This document shows, one piece after another, positions 12,901 through 26,120 of a stretch of DNA of 64,000 nt. A model generated the notes under the pieces. That model ran no database searches. It was not told the DNA's origin and worked only from the letters and a program-made list of their open reading frames with translations. Location: the NCBI GenBank assembly GCA_000711775.1, contig ARYC01000573.1:1-64000 (forward strand), given 5' to 3'. Within the stretch, counting starts at the first letter, position 1; each line of letters opens with the position of its first letter. The position numbers were made by a program, and so were the translations under genes. The stretch is from Oxytricha trifallax (lineage: Eukaryota; Ciliophora; Spirotrichea; Sporadotrichida; Oxytrichidae).

Positions 12901-13510
12901 GCCATAGCTCCAAAACTATTGCTCGCACATTCCATGTTCATCGGCTACTATTACTTAGCGTTAAAAACTCTATCAGACTACAAAAAGAAAAGTATACATT
13001 AGGGGGGGGGAGGATACTACCTCATAGCCGTTTAAATTTATGGTAATACTTCTCCCCTGTTAATATCAATAATAATTTCAATTATTACTATAAAGCATAG
13101 TATGCTAATAATTACAATTGCTGTTTAAAAAGATCAATATTAAATGAATTGTATATATTAAATTAAACATAGATTATTGAAGATATTTGCATTTATAAAC
13201 CTATTTATTCAATATAAATAATTATGGATATAACCTCTCCTTGTTGTAAATCAATACATTTTTGAAAAATAGCATAAAAATTATCTTGTTTTCATTATAT
13301 ATTATTGCCCTTTTTGAGTTGTTCTTCTTATTCAATTTATGATATACAAATTTTAGAGTTCATTGGTTTATTAAATAGCACCTATAATAAAGTTTTAATT
13401 AATTATTTACTTAAAAATTGTATTATTATTATCTATCTTGTTAATAATTATTTTATTTATCCTAAGAACTTTAAATTGGATAATGTTATAGAAACCTTTT
13501 AATTTATTTA
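9968..13510 (+). repeat. Array unit 3
   Basis: Box at 9968-10020, of the subtype with ATAAATTTGCTCAG shared with the boxes of units 10 and 15. It contains one foldback insertion (12409-13029); without it the unit is about 2.9 kb. No gene seen. It aligns with unit 15, for example around 10266 against 62686; the offset of these points matches that of the neighbouring units once the two insertions in unit 15 are subtracted. Confidence 0.65.
12401..13037. mobile_element. Foldback element F1 with 8-bp target duplication
   Basis: Element 12409-13029 (621 bp) is one long inverted repeat with a short centre near 12715. Each end reads GGCTATGAGGTAGTA followed by TCCTCC and a run of C. GTTTAAAT flanks it on both sides (12401-12408 and 13030-13037), a clean 8-bp target duplication. 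The arms contain TCTGATAGA and AAAGTCAATTTTTATATATA, shared with F2 (61356) and partly with F3 (30250). No transposase is present, so it must move in trans. An 8-bp duplication fits hAT- or Merlin-like transposases, but the tips do not settle the superfamily. Confidence 0.85.
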
Positions 13511-16008
13511 TTTTATTAATTATAAATTCATTCAAATTTCCTCAGCTTATATAGTCCTTAATCTTTATAATTAAAATTTTTGGTAGTAAAAAATATGCAA
13601 CATCAGTTTTGTTATTATATTGTATGCATAGTAATTACAATTTATTTATTATAATAATAATAACAATCAATTTTATTATTTCATAATCAATAACTTTACG
13701 AGTAATTATAGGTTCTTATAAGAAACTTTACCAATTTTTATTAAGTTAAGTAATTTAATCACAATTATCTTAAATAAAATCAATACTATGAGTGTCAATG
13801 ATATTTAGCCTAATAAGATAGTAATAATTCACAATGTTTGAGAATTAAAAAATTATAAATCAATTGCTATTAAAAATTGAATCTGTTTAATAATTTATAG
13901 ATTACTTATTATGCTAATATAATTAAAGAATTTTATAATTTTATCTAATCTAAGTACTCCCTTTGATACCTTATTCGATGCTTACTATCATTTCTAAATA
14001 AAATTAATTGTCTGGATTTTGATTTTCCAACGTTAATTATAAAAAGAATAAAACTTAGAAGATTTAAGGCTGATTTATATATTAATTCGGATAGTTCAAT
14101 TAATCATTAAAAGTTAGTAGTTGAGTTATAGATTAATGGACACACAATTTATCTTTAAATATAATTGATATAAAAATCTCAATATGATTATGTTTTTCAT
14201 AAGTGGTATTAAATTTTATAAATACTATTATAATTTAGCTTAGTATAATTTCATCAGGTTAGTTCTCCCCTATATATTGATTTCATTATTAATTTTCGAA
14301 TTAGCAATCGAAATTGAGTAATTATTGATTATTTATGAATCATAATCAATCAGAGAAAAATAATCCCTTAATTATTATTACGATTGAAGAAACTGTTAAT
14401 AAAATTTTATATTACATTGCCTCAATTTACTTTTGATTCAGCATCCTCATTATAAACTAGAAATTTACCAATCTATCTTTTCTTATTGAAATAATTTATA
14501 TTATATACATTATCAATAAAAAATAAAGAAAAGCAAAAGTTATATCTTTTTTTTATATTTTCAATTTAATTATTATATTTAAATAAACCAATTCTTATAG
14601 ATAAAATTGACCCCAATAATAGATCAATTATAATTCCGATTTTTGTTTTTTTTTATTCTTACGGTTATAACAAACTAATATATTATTTATTAAATTATAT
14701 AGTAAATTCAATAAATAAAGATATATATGTTTAATACTAAAATAAAACCTACAATATATGTAGAGATGAATCAGTTTTAAGTATAATGAAATTATACGAA
14801 AGTAAAGTTAATAAAAATGTAGAAAACAGCATACACTCTCTAAACTGTTAACTGAGCCCTGTAAATCAATTTTTCTCACAGAAGTTTTTGATAAAAATCT
14901 TCTAGTTGTAAATAACTGACTTAAATTTATTATTTTTAAAAATAAAAAATATTTATGTAGCTAAGAATTTTAATATCAAAATGAATTAATTTTAATTTAT
15001 ATTTACATTATAGCAATAATGATAGAATTCTTTATATTGCTGTATAAATTATAAATATTTTCAACAATTTCAATTAACAATATTTTATTAATTTGTAATA
15101 AACATTTCTCCTTTTATAATGGAAAGATAATTTTAATTGCTAAGTTCTTATAAATGCATAGTAAAATTAGAAATCAGCCACTTTTATTATTCTTAATTAA
15201 TACTATTATTTTTTAGACCCAGTTTTAAAAATACAAAACTAAATTATCATTAAAAGACGATTAACATTCTTATTATTTAACTATTTTTATTTGCCTGAAC
15301 ATTGTAATAATTCTTTTCTACATTTAATAAAATAATTATCATGATTTAACAAAAAAAGCAATTTATTATTGGTTGCAGTTTCTTCCTTTATAAAAAGTAT
15401 TTACTACATGACAAAACTCTCTGTAATTCTTGACCATTTTTAATTATAAGTTCATATTGCTTAATTTTCTTCAATTGTCGAAATGTTAATAACCCTATTT
15501 ACTTCACTATTTTTATTTACTAATAGAACTTGAGGTTACAATCCTTTCTAAATGATTTTGTTAAATTAATTCCGGCAATAAGTTCATAGTATTATCTAAT
15601 TATTTGTCAGAGTATATTGCTTTTAAATTCCCTAATTATTAGTGTAAAATTCTTTTATTCTGTCAATCAACCTAGATACTCTAAATATTCATTTATATCT
15701 AACTATTTAGAAAAAATTGTAAATTCAGTCAATAATTAGAAATCTAAATATTCAAAATTATCAAACCGAGATTTATAATTAATATAATCAGAAGTTATAA
15801 TTAATAAATAAAATATAGTGTTTTTTTGAATCTCAGTATATCAAAATTAGGATATTTTAATATAGTTTTGAGTACTTATTCTTTAATAGTTACAAATCCA
15901 ATATTCGTTTTTTATTCCTTTACCCTGATATTTTATGCATTCTCTATAGTTACAAAGTTTGAATTTCTAATAAGTTTGAGATTTATTTATTTTTTATATT
16001 TAAGATTT

Positions 16009-16047
16009 GGCGAGCTACCGTGAAAAAGTTGATCATGGTAGCTCGCC
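16009..16047. repeat. GC-rich hairpin, left copy inside H2
   Basis: The stem GGCGAGCTACC pairs with GGTAGCTCGCC around a loop of about 15 nt containing AAAAAGTTGATC. The right copy at 16590-16628 is its reverse complement with two or three differences. It stands out strongly from the AT-rich surroundings. Confidence 0.9.
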
Positions 16048-16589
16048 ATAAATTATATTTTAATTATTAAAAATTCTATAATTTAATTAATTCAAACATG
16101 TCTTATTTTTCTGTAATAAATTTCTAAAATGTTGCCATTTAAAAAAGTAAAAATACTTCTAATATATACAGAGTGATAATTTTGTGAGTTATACTCTGTT
16201 GTTTAGTTATTAAGTATAATAATTGAACTTCCATCTTATATAAATTAACTTCCAAATAACTCTATATAAAAATTTATCAATAATTAAGAAAAGCAGCAAA
16301 TTAAAATGCACTAATTTAAAATTTATTAATTTTGATTGGTTGAACTTATTTATCATTAAAATAATTATTTTATTATAAATAATTAAAGTTAATTTATATA
16401 TAATGGAAGTTCATTTGTTATACAAAGTAACTTAAACATTGGATTGAACTTCTCTATTATATAAAACAAAATAGTCAATAGAGTATTTCTCTAAAAGCGA
16501 TAATTAATACTTAAAATATGCGAAATTAAAAAAACTAATGTTCAATAAATAAAATACAAAAATTCTTAATAAAATAATATTACAAACAT

Positions 16590-16628
16590 GGCGAGCTACC
16601 TCGATCAACTTTTTCACGGTAGCTCGCC
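16590..16628. repeat. GC-rich hairpin, right copy inside H2
   Basis: Inverted copy of the hairpin at 16009-16047. The two hairpins bound an interior of about 540 bp, so they could be the tips of an older element nested in H2, but no target duplication is visible at them. Confidence 0.9.
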
Positions 16629-18049
16629 AAAATAAAAATTATAAAAATAATTAAACCAATAATATAGTAATAATAAGTACTGTCTATATATTAAAGATAG
16701 AGAATATTCAAATTCTAAAGAATAAATGGACTATAAAAGAACAAAAAATTACAAGTAAACCAGCTATATTTGATCTCAAGGATCATAGATTTCTTATTCA
16801 TTAAGAGTTTAAATAGAATAAAGTTTAAAATATTAATTATAACTTCTGATTATATTGATTATAAATCTCGGTTTGATAATTTTGAATATTTAGATTTCTA
16901 ATTATTGACTGAATTTACAATTTTTTCTAATTGATTAAATTATATTTATATATAAGTTAAATATTTTATAGCAGTAAATTATAAAAATTCAGTTATTAAA
17001 AAAATATATAAATATCTTTTTATTGATAAAAATAATCAAATTTAATAAAATCAATTTTTGTATTAATTTTAAGCTTTCACATAATTAACAGTAAGTATAT
17101 TTTTATTTAAATATTCTTCTTTCATTGAAAATTTGTTTATTTTGAAATAAAGCTTCATTCTTAAAATAAGAGACTTTAAGAATATATTTACATTTCAATG
17201 AGTATGAAGAAATTTATATTATCTATTTCTCAAAATATTCGAGAAAATGAGTAAAATTAAAATAATAATTATAAAATCTAACCTATATAGCTTTATTTAT
17301 CGATAAAAATACATTAATAAATAATTTAATTTCATTTTCATACAAACTAAAATATTAATAGCATTATATTTACTAATATTCATTAAAAATTATATAAACT
17401 AAAAATATAAATAAATTGATCGGATATCACTTCAATAACCTTTCATATAAAAACTTAAATTAATCCATTGACCATATACTATATTTCAACAAGTTTATTA
17501 GTAATTTTTTCTTTATCTCGATTATCAACTCTTAATTTATCATATTCCTTTATCAATAAAAAGAATTATATTCTTTCCAAAAGCTTTTAATTTTTAATAC
17601 TAAAACTATTTAGTTTCCTTTTATTATCTTTAATAATGTTTCTTAAAAATAATTTGAAAAATCTAAAGATATTAAATATGATGCTACTGAATATTCCTAG
17701 CTAATTATTTGCTTTTATTTTCTTTCTCATATATAATTAAACTATTATATTAATCGTGGATTAATTACTGGTCCTTTTAAAAAATATTTATTTATTAATT
17801 ATAACTTCATTCAAATTTTTTCAGCTTATATACTCCTTAGAAAAATATTTTAATATTCTAAAAATTTAAGTATAAAAATTAATTAAATGTTAAAAAAGAG
17901 AAAATTCAATTCTTTATCTATAAGTTAACATGATTAAAATACAATTTAAAAATTTTAATAATTATAATTTTTAGATAAATTATTCAATTTTAGTATTTTG
18001 AATAGTTAATTTTATCGATTTATTAATTTTATTTTAATTTTTTTGTAGG

Positions 18050-18110
18050 CCAAGCTATCACTCTCACTAATCTTTAAATTGGACATTCCCTTCAAGTTAC
18101 TTTAGATGAT
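18050..18110 (-). pseudogene. Decayed copy of the CAP-like MDS at 27.8 kb
   Basis: On the - strand it reads SNLKGMSNLKISESDSLAYK, which matches KNLKGVPMLKISESGNLACR of the island at 27786-27875 at most positions. The conserved GGCCAAG lies about 220 bp right of the box core here and about 230 bp right of the box core in unit 7, so the whole neighbourhood was duplicated. It is very short and AT-shifted, as expected for a copy no longer under selection. Its flanks show no coding sequence. Confidence 0.5.
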
Positions 18111-18280
18111 CAATTAATTTTAATTATACTTATTGAAATTAAAGAATAGATGAATTAATAAATCAATGAATAAGTTTAATATGAAAATAATTTTATTGAA
18201 ATTATCTTAATTATTGCAAATATCTAAAAATTTAGTTCTATAATTAGACCCATAGTGTTAGTAAAGATTTTCCACATTTA

Positions 18281-18338
18281 ACATGTTTTACTAATAGTAT
18301 TATACTATAACATATTTTACTAATAGTATTATACTATC
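18281..18338. repeat. 29-bp tandem duplication
   Basis: Two adjacent copies (18281-18309 and 18310-18338) of ACATRTTTTACTAATAGTAT plus TATACTAT differ at two positions. Confidence 0.9.
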
Positions 18339-21300
18339 ATATTGTTTATTATTTTTACTTGATTTTAAATTTACGAAAAAATACTTTAACCACTCTTATT
18401 AAATATAAATTATATTTTTTTTACAGATTTGAGAGAATTTTGCTAAAATTTTAGTGTTTACATTGCACCTTGATAGTCTCTTTATTAAAATTGATGTGAA
18501 ATATCAAATAAAGCCTATTTTTAATTCATAATTAGGCTATGATTAATTTTTAATTATTGAACCTTTCTATTTATTAAAACATTAACTTCCATTGACCTAA
18601 AGCTTTTACTTTAAAATCACTAATTATGATAGAATTTTATATATCAAGAATAAACCCTATGTTTAAACATTTAATATAGCATTTCTATTTTGAACCCTTG
18701 TTACTACAATTTCATTGTTACTATAGTTATCATTATTTAATTCAATTGATTTCAATCAGTGAAACTATTATTAGAATGAAGAAAATTAATACATTACGAT
18801 TACTTTTAATATAAATCTATTATATTCTTAAACTTTAAGAATCTCAATTGATCTTGTGAATTTTTGTTGACCCAATTTAAATATATCGTTAGTTCAGTAT
18901 CTCTTAATTCAGCGAATTCAATTGTAGTTTTTTGTTGGAACCATCAATAAATATAAATAATCTTTCATCTATTATTTGATAAATTTTCTTTTAATTTATT
19001 TCAATTGTATGGTGTTTTAAATTCGATAAGCTCATACCTATATTAATTATTATTTTCAAATAGGTATTATTGATTTATACTTCATAATATATAAGTACTT
19101 GATTGAGAAGAATATAAGTAATTTCAATAGAAATTATGTAAAACTAAAAGATTAAAAAAACTATTTAATAATATTAAATAGTTTTATAATAAAAATATAT
19201 ATATATTAAAACAATAACCTAAGAATTATAAAAGGTTTAAACCTTTTTTATTTATTTATTTAATGAAGTTATTTTCAATTACTATTAAAAATATTAAACT
19301 ATTTGTTTAAAGTATTTATTGGCATGTAAATAATTAATAATCTTCAATATCTTAACAATCAAAAAATTAATTTCAATTTGTCTGGACTCTATTTACCCAC
19401 AATATATAAAATTATGCTCTGTTTATTAAACCCATTTTAAATTAATAAAATATATGAATTACTAATTAGGTCATTGATTTGCTATGAAATATCGAATTTG
19501 ACCTATCTATCAAAATACCTAATAATATACCAAAAATATTCATAGATAAAATTAAATATATTAATAAAATTTTTAATTTTTATATAAATTTTCGGTAATA
19601 TATAATTATAATTTTTGGTTTTTTAATATCAATAAATTTTGTTCTTTAGATCATTTTAACATAGAAAAATATATTGAATTAAGTTAAATTAACAATACTT
19701 ACTATTTAAATTAAAAAAATAAATTTTAACAATATTTTTAATTTATTAGTCTTTCTAGATTCAATTCATTGTAAGTTATCATTCCTTCTATAATTATATT
19801 TTTTTAACTTTTTCTCTATAAAAATACTTTATAAGTTCAGATTCATTTGTGCTCCTGTTTTTTTACCTATTGCTATATTATCTCAAAAATGTTTAATAAA
19901 TAGAACGTCTATCCAGTTTTATTAAAAATTAAAATAATTTTCTATGAGTTTAAAAACAATATCTAAATATCAAAGTCAAAGAAACAATCCTTGTGTATAA
20001 AAGTAGATTCAATATTAATATCCTCGGGAATAATAAAATTTCATAGTGTTATTATTTTAAATTAATATTGAAAGTTATTCCTTTACAAGCCATTATTTAT
20101 AAATAAGAAAAAAGTTTAATAATTTAAATAAAATTAAAAAATCAAATTTAAATCACAATATCCTCTTAACTATTTTCTACCAATATTCTTATCTTTATTA
20201 TTGTTTTAATTAGAATGAACTATATCATAATCAAGAAATTTAGTTAACAATTCTTTTCCTTCTTTAAAAGTATTTAATCAAGAAATTTTGATATATTTTT
20301 AGATCCCTTACATCATTATTTTAATGTATGTATTGCTTACAAATAGTTTCTCCAGTTTAATTTATATATTTGATTTAACTTTAGAAATAATCAAATAACA
20401 TTAACTTTACCCCAATAAAATATGACGCGAATAAATCATCATAAATAATTTCAAAAAATTACTAATTGTTGATTAAAATACCTTTATTTATTGTCAAGTT
20501 AAGCCCTTGTGCATTTTATATTAATAAATATCAATTGAGTTTTAATTTCCCTGTTTATTGCTTTATAATATACTTGGTATGAATCATTTTGGTTTATTCC
20601 ACCCTTTAATACATTATAAATATATTAATATACTTATTATTAAATAAGATATGTTTCAGAATGTAATAAAAATTAAATAATAACATGTTTATCAAATTAA
20701 ATCATAACAGTACTATTTTATAAATTTAGATTAGTAATTAAAGCTTGGCCAAAATTACATATTTTTATTTAGAGTGTATAGTTAAAGCATAAAGCAATTC
20801 ATACCTTTTTATATAATTTTAAAAATAGTTCTTTTATTAAATATTGATAAATTAATATTTGAAATTAAATTTTATTGTAATTATATAATTTCTAAGTTTT
20901 TTTCAATATGAATGATTCTAATTAAAAAAATAGTAAAAACTAATATTATAAATAAACTAAATTTGATTTTCCCAAATAAATAAAATTTTAATTAATATTT
21001 AAATTTATAATCAGGTAAATAATAATTTAAAGATATTATTTTAATATGATTGGTGAATTAGTAATTTATAAAGATTTCTTTGAGAAACCCTCATATATTA
21101 ATAGCAAAGCAACCCATTTTAATAAATTAGTCTAAAAAAGATCTTTATAGATGTCCTTTTCAAGAACTATTAATTATATAAGTGTTTATTATTGCTATCT
21201 ATTTAATAGTATAAATTTCCCCTTTTATGTATTAACTATAAAACTTAAACCGTATTATGAGCTTGACCTTAAATATAATTTTTAATTTTATATAATTGTT

Positions 21301-21559
21301 CATTATTTGCTGGTGAGTTATTTACTTATAAATTGTTAATGTCAATGTTAATTTATTTATATTTTTTGTTCATCATTTAATAATATGTTTTTTAGTAGGC
21401 CTTCTAATTCATTTTAATTTATTAATTATAAATTCTTTAAATTTTCCTCTGCTTATATACTCCTTAATCCTTTTATTTGTTATTAATTGGGAATAGTAAA
21501 ATAAAAACTATATATCAAAAAAAATTACTAATCCTTTTTATTTAGGGTTTAATTTTTAT

Positions 21560-22674
21560 TATAAGAAATTATCATCATAAAAAAGTAATATATTATCAAT
21601 TAAAATTTTAATTATTAAGCGAGTATAATCGAAATGAGGAGATCGTTATAAAGAAATCAAAAATGCAATGAATTAAGATTATGATCATTTCAAAGTATAC
21701 TAATGTTTTTCCAACTGTAGAGATTATGAATTAAGATTAATGATTTTAATTAGCAACTTTAAATTATTAATCAAACATGGAGAATTATATTTCTTTATTT
21801 TTTTCACTTTTCCTGATTAGTTTGTATTTTAGCGCAGTCTCTGCGATGTATCTGTAGTAATCACCAACTTTTCTTAAAAATTTTTCTTAGATATCTTCAT
21901 CATATCTTCAGGGTATCTTCAGTGTATCTTCCTCAAAAAAATAAAAAGTCAAAAATATTAAAAATAGTAATAAATGCAATAACAATAACAGCAGAAGCAA
22001 CAATAACAGCAGTAATTAAACTAAAATCATTAAAAAATAGAGTCTGGTTGAAATTTTCAAGGAATTTCAAAATATTAAAAATCATTGATTTTTTTCATAT
22101 TCATCATCTTGATCATAAATATCATCTTCATCTTTAGGTCTTTAAACTACAATTTAAGAAAATTTGGATTTTTTTGGGAAAAATTCCAAGACTCTATTTT
22201 TTAATGATTTTAGTTTAATTACTGCTGTTATTGTTGCTTCTGCTGTTATTGTTATTGCATTTATTACTATTTTTAATATTTTTGACTTTTTATTTTTTTG
22301 AGGAAGATACACTGAAGATACCCTGAAGATATGATGAAGATATCTAAGAAAAATTTTTAAGAAAAGTTGGTGATTACTACAGATACATCGCAGAGACTGC
22401 GCTAAAATACAAACTAATCAGGAAAAGTGAAAAAAATAAAGAAATATAATTCTCCATGTTTGATTAATAATTTAAAGTTGCTAATTAAAATCATTAATCT
22501 TAATTCATAATCTCTACAGTTGGAAAAACATTAGTAAACTTTGAAATGATCATAATCTTAATTCATTGCATTTTTGATTTCTTTATAAAGATCTCCTCAT
22601 TTCGATTATACTCGCTTAATAATTAAAATTTTAATTGATAATATATTACTTTTTTATGATGATAATTTCTTATA
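21560..22674. mobile_element. TA-flanked foldback element H3
   Basis: Element 21562-22672 (1111 bp) starts TAAGAAATTATCATCAT and ends with the inverse, flanked by TA on both sides. The arms are nearly perfect for about 490 bp around a centre of about 140 bp (roughly 22055-22185). The arms include a run of TATCTTCA-like short repeats (21885-21925). H4 at 44163 is a diverged relative, sharing GTATAATCNAAATGRGG, the GAAGATA-type run and an open frame. Base composition and TA flanks suggest a Tc1/mariner-like mover. Confidence 0.8.
22082..22417 (-). CDS. Small ORF in foldback H3, hydrophobic stretch plus acidic tail
   Basis: The - strand is open from after a TGA at 22418-22420 to a TGA at 22084-22082 (111 residues, no clear ATG). 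The later part reads INAITITAEATITAVIK, then FFPKKSKF, then an acidic tail KDEDDIYDQDDEYEKNQ. Foldback H4 encodes a similar series in frame: INAAIVTIIVTVV, FFFKKSNF and a tail ending NDDENEKQ. Agreement of the frame, the KKS motif and the tail between two strongly diverged elements suggests real coding sequence. No family is recognised. A transmembrane or amphipathic helix with an acidic C-terminus is an inference. The missing ATG may mean that an exon is absent or that the gene is decayed. Confidence 0.4.
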
Positions 22675-25600
22675 ATTAAAGAATTGTTTAATTATTAAAT
22701 CAATTTAGAATTCCAAACAATTTAATTATCCTCAATCATTACTATTTATAAGTTTTATTTATTTTGATCATCACTATATTAATATAATTTATTTTGAATG
22801 GTTATTATTCACAGATCTAACCCCCTTCAATTATGTTTTAATAATTCTAACTTTCATTAATTTTATTTTATTAAATTTTTCATTGCCAATTACTTAGTTT
22901 ATATCTAGTCTGTTTAATCTCATGAGATTGCTTTAACAAATTATATTTATTATAGAATTTTATTATTACTCAAATTAATCAAAATCAAAATTTTAATTTT
23001 CTAAAAATACCTTAATTATAATTTATTATAGATGTTTCAATTTTGTAAAATTTTTGAATCATTCCAGTTTATAAAACAAAATAATAATATAAGAAATAAG
23101 CTATAACTAATATTTGCTAATCTCGAATAACAATCTTAATAGAGTTCTTTGATGATATATCCTTTCACTCATATCAAAATATGTCTTTTCATTTATATTT
23201 TAATATAAATAGAAATAAATTTTAATTCAATTATTTTTAGTTTTATTTAATGTTATTTTTATGTTGATCTTAATACTTTCTTACATAAAAATAAATGATA
23301 TTTTTAGCATTTAAATATATACTTTTATTGTTTAAATTTACTCTTAGTAATATTTCCCAGAAAGATTTACCTGTCAAGTATCATTTTTATTTATGAATCA
23401 TCCGAATTCTCTCCCTTATTTTAAGTTTTATGATATATCTATCCCATCAATTATTGAAATGAAGATATTTTGAAAAAAAGTTTTCTCCCTTTTATCATAT
23501 AAATAAGCATTAATTTTAAGTGAGGCACAATGCCTAAATTAATTCCATTTTAATTAGTTCCTTGTTTTTAATTGACCCAAAATTAATATTATAAGAAAAA
23601 TTCTTACAGTGTTTGTAGGTTTACCCTCAATATCAATATATTCCCAATAGATTCTACTCGATATTAAAAATAAAATAAACAATTTCACACAAATCTATTT
23701 ATAATTAATTAATTAAAAAATCTACAAAATGATTCCAGACAATTCTATAGGTTGTTAGTTTCCTAATTTATAACTAATATATTAATTAGATATTCTATTC
23801 TTTATTTTATATCTTAATTTATAGTAAAAGTGAATCGCTTCCCTAATCTTTTACTATTTTGATTCTATTTTTATAAACCAAACTATGGTTGAAAATTTTG
23901 AATTTCCTCAATAACATCCAAGCATCATATATTTATATTGTAGTACTCTTTAGTATTTAGATTAATTCATTTTATATTAATTTTGATTACTTTAAATCTC
24001 CTTTTATTAATGGTTGTATATAGTAAAAACTATGACTCTACCTTTTATTATAAATTCTGTATATACAGATATCCCCATATTATAATCTGTATATACATCA
24101 TTTAAAAATCTATTAATTCTCTATATATTCTTCTCATATTTTAGACCCTTCGTTTTAAAATATTTTTTTAATTTCTTTCATTTAGTTTTTAAGCATATTC
24201 CTTTAAATTTAGATATTTTCTAAAATTCCATAGTTTTTATGGGTGATTTAATAAATTTAAAATATGTTTTTTAGATAATTTTTCTTCTTATTGACGGAAA
24301 GTATTGTTTAAAGAAATAAAGATTTACGATTAAGAACTAATTTTATTATATTAATTGATATTTTTTATAATTATTAAGTAAATAATATTTAACTTTAAGT
24401 TTACTAATTTCCTATAAAAAAAAAAATTTATTAGAGTTATTTACCATTTTGTCTATAAAAAGTAGAATAATTTTATTTATTGTATTAAATTTCAAAAAAA
24501 TAATTATAATAAATTAATAATGACAGATTATTAAATTCTATTATATAACAAATTTTTTCAATATTTAATTAAAAGTCACTAGAACTTATTTAGTTGTATT
24601 TGATCTGATATTTCTAATGGAGCAGTGTTATAATTCCCTTTTAATAAACATAATTTTATTAAACTTCAAATAAGCTTTTGCTATTGGAACCATTAAAATC
24701 ATTGTAAATATCAAAACTAAACTCTTTGTTTATTTTTTATGTGTTTCAACTTCGAAAATAGATTGTGGAATGTTTTTCATTCCATTAATTATTAAAGTAT
24801 TATTATATCTCTGTATTTATAACATGCTTTATTTTTTTATCATAAACATTTAATTTACAATAGAAATTATAGATAAGCCCCATTTTTATATTTTTATTTT
24901 TATTATATTGATTAAAAAGCAAATTTTGTTAATAAAAAACATCTCTTTTAGTATCGATATTTTTTAGTTCTATTTAGAAATGGTTAATTGAAGTGAAAAA
25001 ATAGATATAAAATTTATTTTTTTAAATTAGATAATAGAAAATTAAAATAAAAATTAGTTTACAATTTAAAATTGATAATTTATAATACTTATTTATATTT
25101 TTTGAGCAAGTAATAAGCAGTAACCTTGTTACTATATTATTAATATTTTTTTTCGTTCATTAATATGTTCATATCTCCTTTATAGTGTTAAATTATTTCT
25201 TATCCCGTTTTTATTATTAAATTTAATTCATTTTTATTCCCTTCTAATATCATAAGTTTAAAATATCCTAATCCACTTGTAGGGTTTTATCCCATTTACT
25301 ACAATATTTTATCGAATTTTCAGTATCAATTATATTCTAACTTATTCATTGTTTAAAATGAACCCGTTATGCTTGTTTTTATTATAATTATTTTACTTAA
25401 TACGCATTGTCTTTGTTATCTAAATATGATGACTTGTGAATTCATAAAAACTATTTCTTATTTTATTTACATTGAATTAATTATAAAAGTATTATTAAAC
25501 CAATTGTTATATTAACTTATGGTTGAATTAAGCCATATTTTATTATTAGTTAAGTACAATATTATCCTATAATAACACCACTTTAATGACACTCTTACGA

Positions 25601-26014
25601 TAAAAATAGGTGGAATTTTTTCACCCCTTGATTCTGTAATTTAAATTATTATTTTAAAATAACTGAAATTTACTATAATTATCTGTTTTTATTGTTAAAT
25701 GTTTATGATTCAATAACAATATTTATTCCCATTAATTAAATTAGAAATTCAACAGTTACTTATCGACTAAGTTTATATAAAAATGTTTATATAATTTATA
25801 TTTTTATAACCCTACACTAATTCTAATAATAAATATCATAATAAAATAAAAAATTATATTTTTTTAAATATAGGATTCACAGTTTATTTATTTTATTTTT
25901 GTTAATAAAAAAAAGTTTTAAATTTTAAGAAACTTATTTACACTAAATTATGCTTATTATGAAATCGCTTGACTTAAATTTATATTAGGAATTATTCGTG
26001 ATAATGATATCGGC

Positions 26015-26120
26015 ACATAATAAAAGATGCTGATTTGTATAACGTTCTTTCCATCGCGTCTTCGGGAGATAACTTTAACTTTGCAATCTTCATCTTTCAC
26101 TACTAATCTACATTTAACAT
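26015..26120 (-). other. GC-richer island, possible MDS
   Basis: About 100 bp with CG dinucleotides (around CATCGCGTCTTCGGGAG) in otherwise AT-only surroundings. On the - strand one frame has an ATG after a TGA and reads MKIAKLKLSPEDAMERTLYK; another reads CKVKVISRRRDGKNVIQIS. Which is coding, if either, cannot be decided. It lies 1.7 kb beyond the CAP-like piece at 27.8 kb on the same strand and could be a further MDS of that gene, but I see no CAP motif in it. Confidence 0.35.

Larger units (their letters stand above)
15708..16929. mobile_element. TA-flanked inverted-repeat element H2 with internal GC-rich hairpins
   Basis: Inverted repeats of about 100 bp start GAAAAAATTGTAAATTCAG at 15710 and end at 16927, with TA on both outer sides (15708-15709 and 16928-16929). 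The arms differ by about one base over the first 100 bp. This layout resembles Tc1/mariner-type non-autonomous elements. Inside are two 39-bp hairpins (16009-16047 and 16590-16628) that are inverted copies of each other. No transposase was found. A hydrophobic open frame at 15826-16023 is probably chance. Confidence 0.75.
13511..17800 (+). repeat. Array unit 4
   Basis: Box at 13511-13563. It contains the TA-flanked foldback H2; without it the unit is about 3.1 kb. Otherwise AT-rich DNA without a recognisable gene. Confidence 0.6.
17801..21415 (+). repeat. Array unit 5
   Basis: Box at 17801-17838, ending in ATACTCC instead of ATAGTC, like the boxes of units 6 and 7. It holds the decayed CAP-like MDS copy (18050-18110) and a 29-bp tandem duplication (18281-18338). 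The rest is AT-rich with no gene seen. Confidence 0.55.

Noticed and set aside
13305-13502. Open frame of 65 codons in unit 4
   Set aside because: AT-rich composition, runs into the box region and has no counterpart in other units; chance frame.
22790-22830. Possible decayed CAP-like piece in unit 6 (ACCCCCTTCAATTATG)
   Set aside because: Position after subtracting H3 is about right, but the match is too short to separate from chance.
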